Source: Sporobolomyces roseus
Lineage: Eukaryota; Basidiomycota; Microbotryomycetes; Sporidiobolales; Sporidiobolaceae
Assembly (NCBI GenBank): GCA_016617785.1
Contig: JADILM010000009.1
Location: 248,001-312,000, forward strand
DNA length: 64,000 nt
Direction: 5' to 3'
The first letter of the stretch is position 1, and every line of letters starts with the position of its first letter. Below the pieces are notes generated by a model. That model was not told the DNA's origin and searched no databases. It saw only the letters and a list, made by a program, of their open reading frames with translations. Position numbers and translations under genes: made by a program. Of the stretch, positions 60,364-64,000 are shown piece by piece.

Positions 60364-62329
60364 ATGCAACCTCAACCAGACGAGATCGATCACGCAAAGC
60401 TCGCTAGGCTACTCGCTTCAACTGATCGACTCGTCAAACCTTTCCAACCACTCCCTTTCAGTCTGCAAGAAGCCAAAGCTGATCCAGTTAGATGTCGAGA
60501 GCTTGTGGGGATAAGAACTTGTATGTCCTCCTCTCGTAGACGAGCTACTCAGACGGTTTCTGACTTTGTTGCATCAGCTTTTCCATAGGGGAAGAGCGGG
60601 TAGAGCTCCCTAGGATGGAGTCTGATCCTCGGAAACCTTACGATATCAGTAACGAGAAACACTTCACACACTACCTTGGCCAGCTCAACGTTCAACTCTC
60701 TATCTCATCCGATCCTCTCGCTCATGTTTTCGCAATCCCAGATGAGAATACGCTTCGAGCTACTTATCAGCAAGGTCTCAAAGTCAGCTATCACCATTGG
60801 GACATAGCAAACAACGTCTTCGCTCTCAACGAAACTCGACAGGGAATCGAGAACTATTGGATGAACGTACTCGAAGAGTTGGATCGAGAAAGATACATTC
60901 TCTTCGCATTGGACGAAGCTATGAAAGGAACAAGTGTCGAGTCGCAAACTAGGGCTCTGTAAGCTCGCCTTCGATGTGAATCTGGCACTCGACGACCGCT
61001 CATCTCGTTGTTTCCCTCGAATTATTTAGGTGTCCCGACGTTGGCTTGCAATTCGCAAAGGATCCAAGAGGCTACGTCGATCTCTTACGATTCATCATTC
61101 GATCTGGATCGTCTTTCTCGAAGAGAGACGACTACCATCCAGTTGTCTCCGAACATTTCGACAAGATATTCGGAATTCAACGAAATGCGGGAGAAACCTC
61201 ACAGTTGCCAGTTCCTCGAGCGATTAGAGCATTTCAAACTCAAGCTCAACACAGTAAGTCACAGAGTCTTCGCTTTATAACATCTTCAGAGTCTGAAAAG
61301 GGAACTAATTCGGTCAAACTCTGCCTTGACAGGTCGAAACCAGTTCATTGCGATGTTTGTATGGCATATTCTCGTTCTCATTGTTCATTTTTGTCTCAAT
61401 CCCATTGCTCATATCACCTGGCTGACAGTCGAAACTGGGAGATTCCAGGGTTGTACGAAACGAATGTACTATCCTGGAATCCTTCGATCCGAAACTCCTC
61501 GACTCAAGCTACCTGAAGCTCAGTATCAAGTAGTGCGCTCAAGCCATCAAACTCAAGAGTCAGATAGAAATCGAATGCAGTCACTACGGAGCGAGCTGGG
61601 TTACGAGCGATTCCAGTGCGAGTTGAGACCGATCACAACTCCCGAAGTCTGCAGGTCGTGTGCACGATTCGTCGAAGAGGTAGAGGAGCTCGTCAAGGAT
61701 GGGAAGAAGCTCATGTACTGCCCAAAATGGTGAATCTTTGCCATGAATCTGAATTCGGACCTACATAATTTTTGAGCGAAACTGACCCTTTATATATTCA
61801 CTCCGCCTCACACAGTCTCAAGATTGGAAGGAAAGTTCCTTATTGCAGTCAGGAATGTTTCGTAATAGACATGAAGCAAGGAGATCATCGAGTCTGGTGT
61901 GGCCGTCAATTCTCCGATTTGGGGTTACCTTTCGCCGGCTTCTCTCCCCGACCAACTCATCCTCCGCTCAGTACAATGCTCTATATCGTACTCGACAACC
62001 TCAAGAAGGAACCTCCTTACCCCAGAACAATCTATGAATTCCGTGTTAATTCTTCGACTTCTTTCGATCTGCCAACTTCTCCCGCACCATCACCAGCTCG
62101 ACTCGACAATCTCCTCTCCTGGCGCCTCAAAGCTCAATACTCCTCTTCTCCCCCGGAAGCCCTGCTGCATCAAGCAGTCAAAACGAGAAACGATAACGAC
62201 ATTCGAGATTTCATTCGTCAAGTCTTCGCGCTCTTGCCGCCCGGAACGCTCACTCTCCAGATGGCGATCCGACAAGTTGCTGATGACTGGAGCTTACCTG
62301 TCAAAACAGTACGAGGATGGTTCGCTTGA
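60364..62329 (+). CDS. M5: transmembrane MYND-finger family protein
   Basis: Fifth paralogue, intact, in tandem with M4. Exons 60364-60520, 60589-60958, 61030-61253, 61333-61729 and 61816-62329, about 553 aa. A stop-free 66 nt intron at about 61383-61448 (GTTCAT donor) may also be removed, giving about 531 aa; its position fits the post-membrane intron of M1, M3 and M4. The N-module ends WEERVELPRM; exons 2 and 3 of M1 are fused here. LCPDVGLQFAKDPRGYVDLL precedes the hydrophobic segment (FIAMFVWHILVLI). The finger reads CRSC, 19 residues, CPKC, 8 residues, YC-x3-C, GDHRVWC, with the intron 61730-61815 inside the fourth Cys codon. The C-terminal helices end VRGWFA. Confidence 0.8.
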
Positions 62330-62614
62330 TTTGTTGAGAAAGGGTCTGTAACCGATTTTGTCAATCTCAATCCGCTTGAAACAATGGCCAATCTATCGCT
62401 TTCGAGCACGCTCTGTTTCACAGAAAGACCTCTCCGTGGAGATCACGAGTAACACGAACTTTGCCCTGTCGAGACTCTGGATCTAACTGCCGGAAATGCT
62501 TTGGAGACTAAAGAATCGATTTGAGCTCACTTCGAATCGATCGCGGACTTATAGAAGCATAGTCAATTGAATACAACTATTCTTGCACTTGTTTGACTGC
62601 TGCAAAGCCGAAGA
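62330..62614. other. Intergenic after M5
   Basis: About 285 bases between M5 (+) and the inverted repeat arm next to F5 (-). It contains no recognised gene; it should hold the M5 terminator. Confidence 0.4.
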
Positions 62615-62660
62615 CTTGAGTTGTTGAACACAATTAAAGTTGAAGTAGCTCGTTCAGCGA
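62615..62660 (-). pseudogene. Relic of the F4-type 5' end
   Basis: On the minus strand this short stretch reads like the first codons of F4 (SYFN then QQLK), but the ATG has become ACG and similarity stops after about 13 codons. It sits directly downstream of F5 in the same relation as F4 to F3, so it is best explained as the truncated remnant of a duplicated F3/F4 pair. Confidence 0.6.
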
Positions 62661-62820
62661 GATGAAGTGAAAGGTCAAAAAGAGAGAAGCCCGCTTTTTT
62701 CAGTACTACTCTAGTTTGGTTCTTTCTTGCAACACGACTTCCGCTTCCAGGTCAGATACAAAGCTATCGAGTCGATACGATTCAAGCGATTTCAAGCGTT
62801 TCATTCTATGTACTCAGTTT
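62617..62820 (-). repeat. Inverted repeat arm B (3' flank of F5)
   Basis: Reverse complement of 45516-45740. It begins right after the F5 stop codon. The central ~75 bases (62725-62800) are almost identical to arm A and the rest is gapped. The arms lie about 17 kb apart in opposite orientation. Confidence 0.8.
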
Positions 62821-64000
62821 CTAATCTTCCAACCATTCCTTCAATTCCTTGACCGGTTCGAGCACCCTCCTCACTTCTTCCACTCCAGCATCATCAACAT
62901 CCTCACAGCCGTTCACCCTTTCCTGAGCCCAATTCAAGAGTTCCTTCGTCGACTTGAGATCGTGATCGATTCCTACTTCTGGACGATAAGCTCCATTGGA
63001 CGATTCGGAGGCACTGTGGTCCTCCTGGCCATCGTCTTCATCGTTCTGACATTCGGTGTCGGCATGGTGACTGAGCTGAGCTGGTGTACGAAGGCGAGTA
63101 TCGGCAGTTTCGTTGGAGAAAACCACGATTTCCGAGTTTACTTCGACCGTGACATCGCCTTTCAATGTGCCAAACTCCTCGACAGCGCGTCGCGAGATCT
63201 CAGAAGAGTTGATCCGTAAAGCTTCGAGACTTGAAGAGTAGGCTCCGAGTTCCGAGACGAGCTTGCGCATTTCGAGGACTTCCTCGTCGAATGTCGACTC
63301 GTAACGTCGCGCGGAGGTATACGATAGGGCGATCGAAGTGATAGAAGGGAGATTGAGACAACGAATGAGGACGTGTAGGTGAAGGACAGGGCAGTCGACG
63401 ATTTCGAGGGAGGTGAGTTTCGGGAGGAGGAACGAATTCGACTTGATTTCGTCGAGAGTGTTGGAGCGGAAGGTGAACTTGAAGGACTCGAGCAAAGGGA
63501 AGAGAGTAGCGAGTTTGAATTCGCTGGATGTGGTACGCCCGTCGAAGCGTTCGAGGTCGAGCGTGAGTGAGCGGAGGGAAGTCAGGAGGCGAAACGTGTT
63601 GAAGTCGGAGAGCACATCTGAATCGACCGGTTCGACGATCTGTTCGTCGAATTCATGGGTATGGACGATGGAAAGACTGTGAAGGTTCGAGCATTCGTAG
63701 AGGATCGAACTGAACTCTGAGTTCTCTGACTCCAGAATGGGGAATCCGTGGCTCAAAGGCGACCGAAGGGTGAGGGAATCGATCCCACCGTAGTTCTGAC
63801 TCAACAAGAATTCAACCACCTCTTCCTCGACTGTCAAGTCCCATGACGTGATGTGCTTAGCGATGTGAGCGAAAGCTTCGCGTGCTCGTCGACTCTTGAT
63901 CAACTTGGTAGCGTCGGTCGTCGTGGGTTTGAGTTGTAGCTGGCGATTGAGCTCGTTCGTGAGCCCCGTAATGCTGCGCAGATTCGGGAGGAAAGGCATA
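62821..64000 (-). CDS. F5: split-F-box/LRR family protein, 5' part outside window
   Basis: Partial: the reading frame runs off the right edge, and its first residues in the window (MPFLPNLRSITGL) correspond to the middle of F1-F3 (LPNLRSIKGL), not to a start. No lesion in about 392 codons. Family landmarks: FAHIAKHITSWDLTVEEEVV, LLSQNYGGIDSLTLRSPL, LRSLTLDLERFDGR, NSFLLPKLTSLEIVDCPV, LVSELGAYSSSLEALRINS and the end VLEPVKELKEWLED. It is closest to F2/F3 by eye. The F-box itself would be upstream of the window. Confidence 0.78.
   Translation of the reverse strand, partial: MPFLPNLRSITGLTNELNRQLQLKPTTTDATKLIKSRRAREAFAHIAKHITSWDLTVEEEVVEFLLSQNYGGIDSLTLRSPLSHGFPILESENSEFSSILYECSNLHSLSIVHTHEFDEQIVEPVDSDVLSDFNTFRLLTSLRSLTLDLERFDGRTTSSEFKLATLFPLLESFKFTFRSNTLDEIKSNSFLLPKLTSLEIVDCPVLHLHVLIRCLNLPSITSIALSYTSARRYESTFDEEVLEMRKLVSELGAYSSSLEALRINSSEISRRAVEEFGTLKGDVTVEVNSEIVVFSNETADTRLRTPAQLSHHADTECQNDEDDGQEDHSASESSNGAYRPEVGIDHDLKSTKELLNWAQERVNGCEDVDDAGVEEVRRVLEPVKELKEWLED

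Overview
This 64 kb window is nuclear DNA of a fungus, almost certainly a basidiomycete. Genes are dense (roughly 25 in 64 kb). Most are cut by many 44-110 nt introns, 5' leaders are CT-rich, and untranslated gaps are short. Chitin synthase, PEX39-like, AVL9, DUF218 and DUF2419-type proteins fit a fungus. A Pucciniomycotina yeast or smut relative is my tentative guess, not proven by the sequence. I see no transposon, rRNA, tRNA or CRISPR. All exon joins were inferred by eye from splice motifs, reading phase and protein similarity, so single junctions may be off by a few bases.

Layout, left to right: class IV chitin synthase (+); M1, first member of a novel family (+); UTP12/WDR3 (-); a membrane carbon-nitrogen hydrolase like Lnt (-); M2 (-, frameshifted); uridine phosphorylase (-); SLX4 (+); M3 (+, two frameshifts); an F-box/LRR-like gene (+); a large PX-domain protein like yeast Ypr097w/Lec1 (-); an oxysterol-binding protein (+); a fungal multi-pass membrane protein, possibly DUF2456 (-); ribosomal protein L3 (+); a tandem array of four split-F-box genes F1-F4 (+; F3 and F4 broken); a DUF2419/QNG1-like queuosine salvage protein (-); a PEX39-like peroxin (+); AVL9 (-); a DUF218-like membrane protein (+); an asteroid/XPG-like nuclease-fold protein (-); M4 and M5 (+, tandem); and F5 (-, runs off the right end).

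Most of the window is housekeeping: cell wall, ribosome assembly and structure, DNA repair, sterol/PI lipid transfer, secretion, peroxisome import and nucleoside salvage. The unusual part is two expanded families scattered between these genes. The M family (five copies) has a conserved N-terminal module, one central transmembrane segment, usually a long-loop MYND zinc finger, and a conserved helical C-terminus. The F family (five copies) has an F-box split by a variable insert, a leucine-rich body and a conserved C-terminal end near WLED.

Both families show copies in decay (frameshifts, nonsense codons, loss of the MYND finger). The F family also shows an inverted duplication linking F3/F4 to F5. 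Every clear coding lesion I found lies in these two families; none lies in the housekeeping genes. This suggests birth-and-death evolution, perhaps of self/non-self, signalling or ubiquitin-linked proteins, but the function is unknown.
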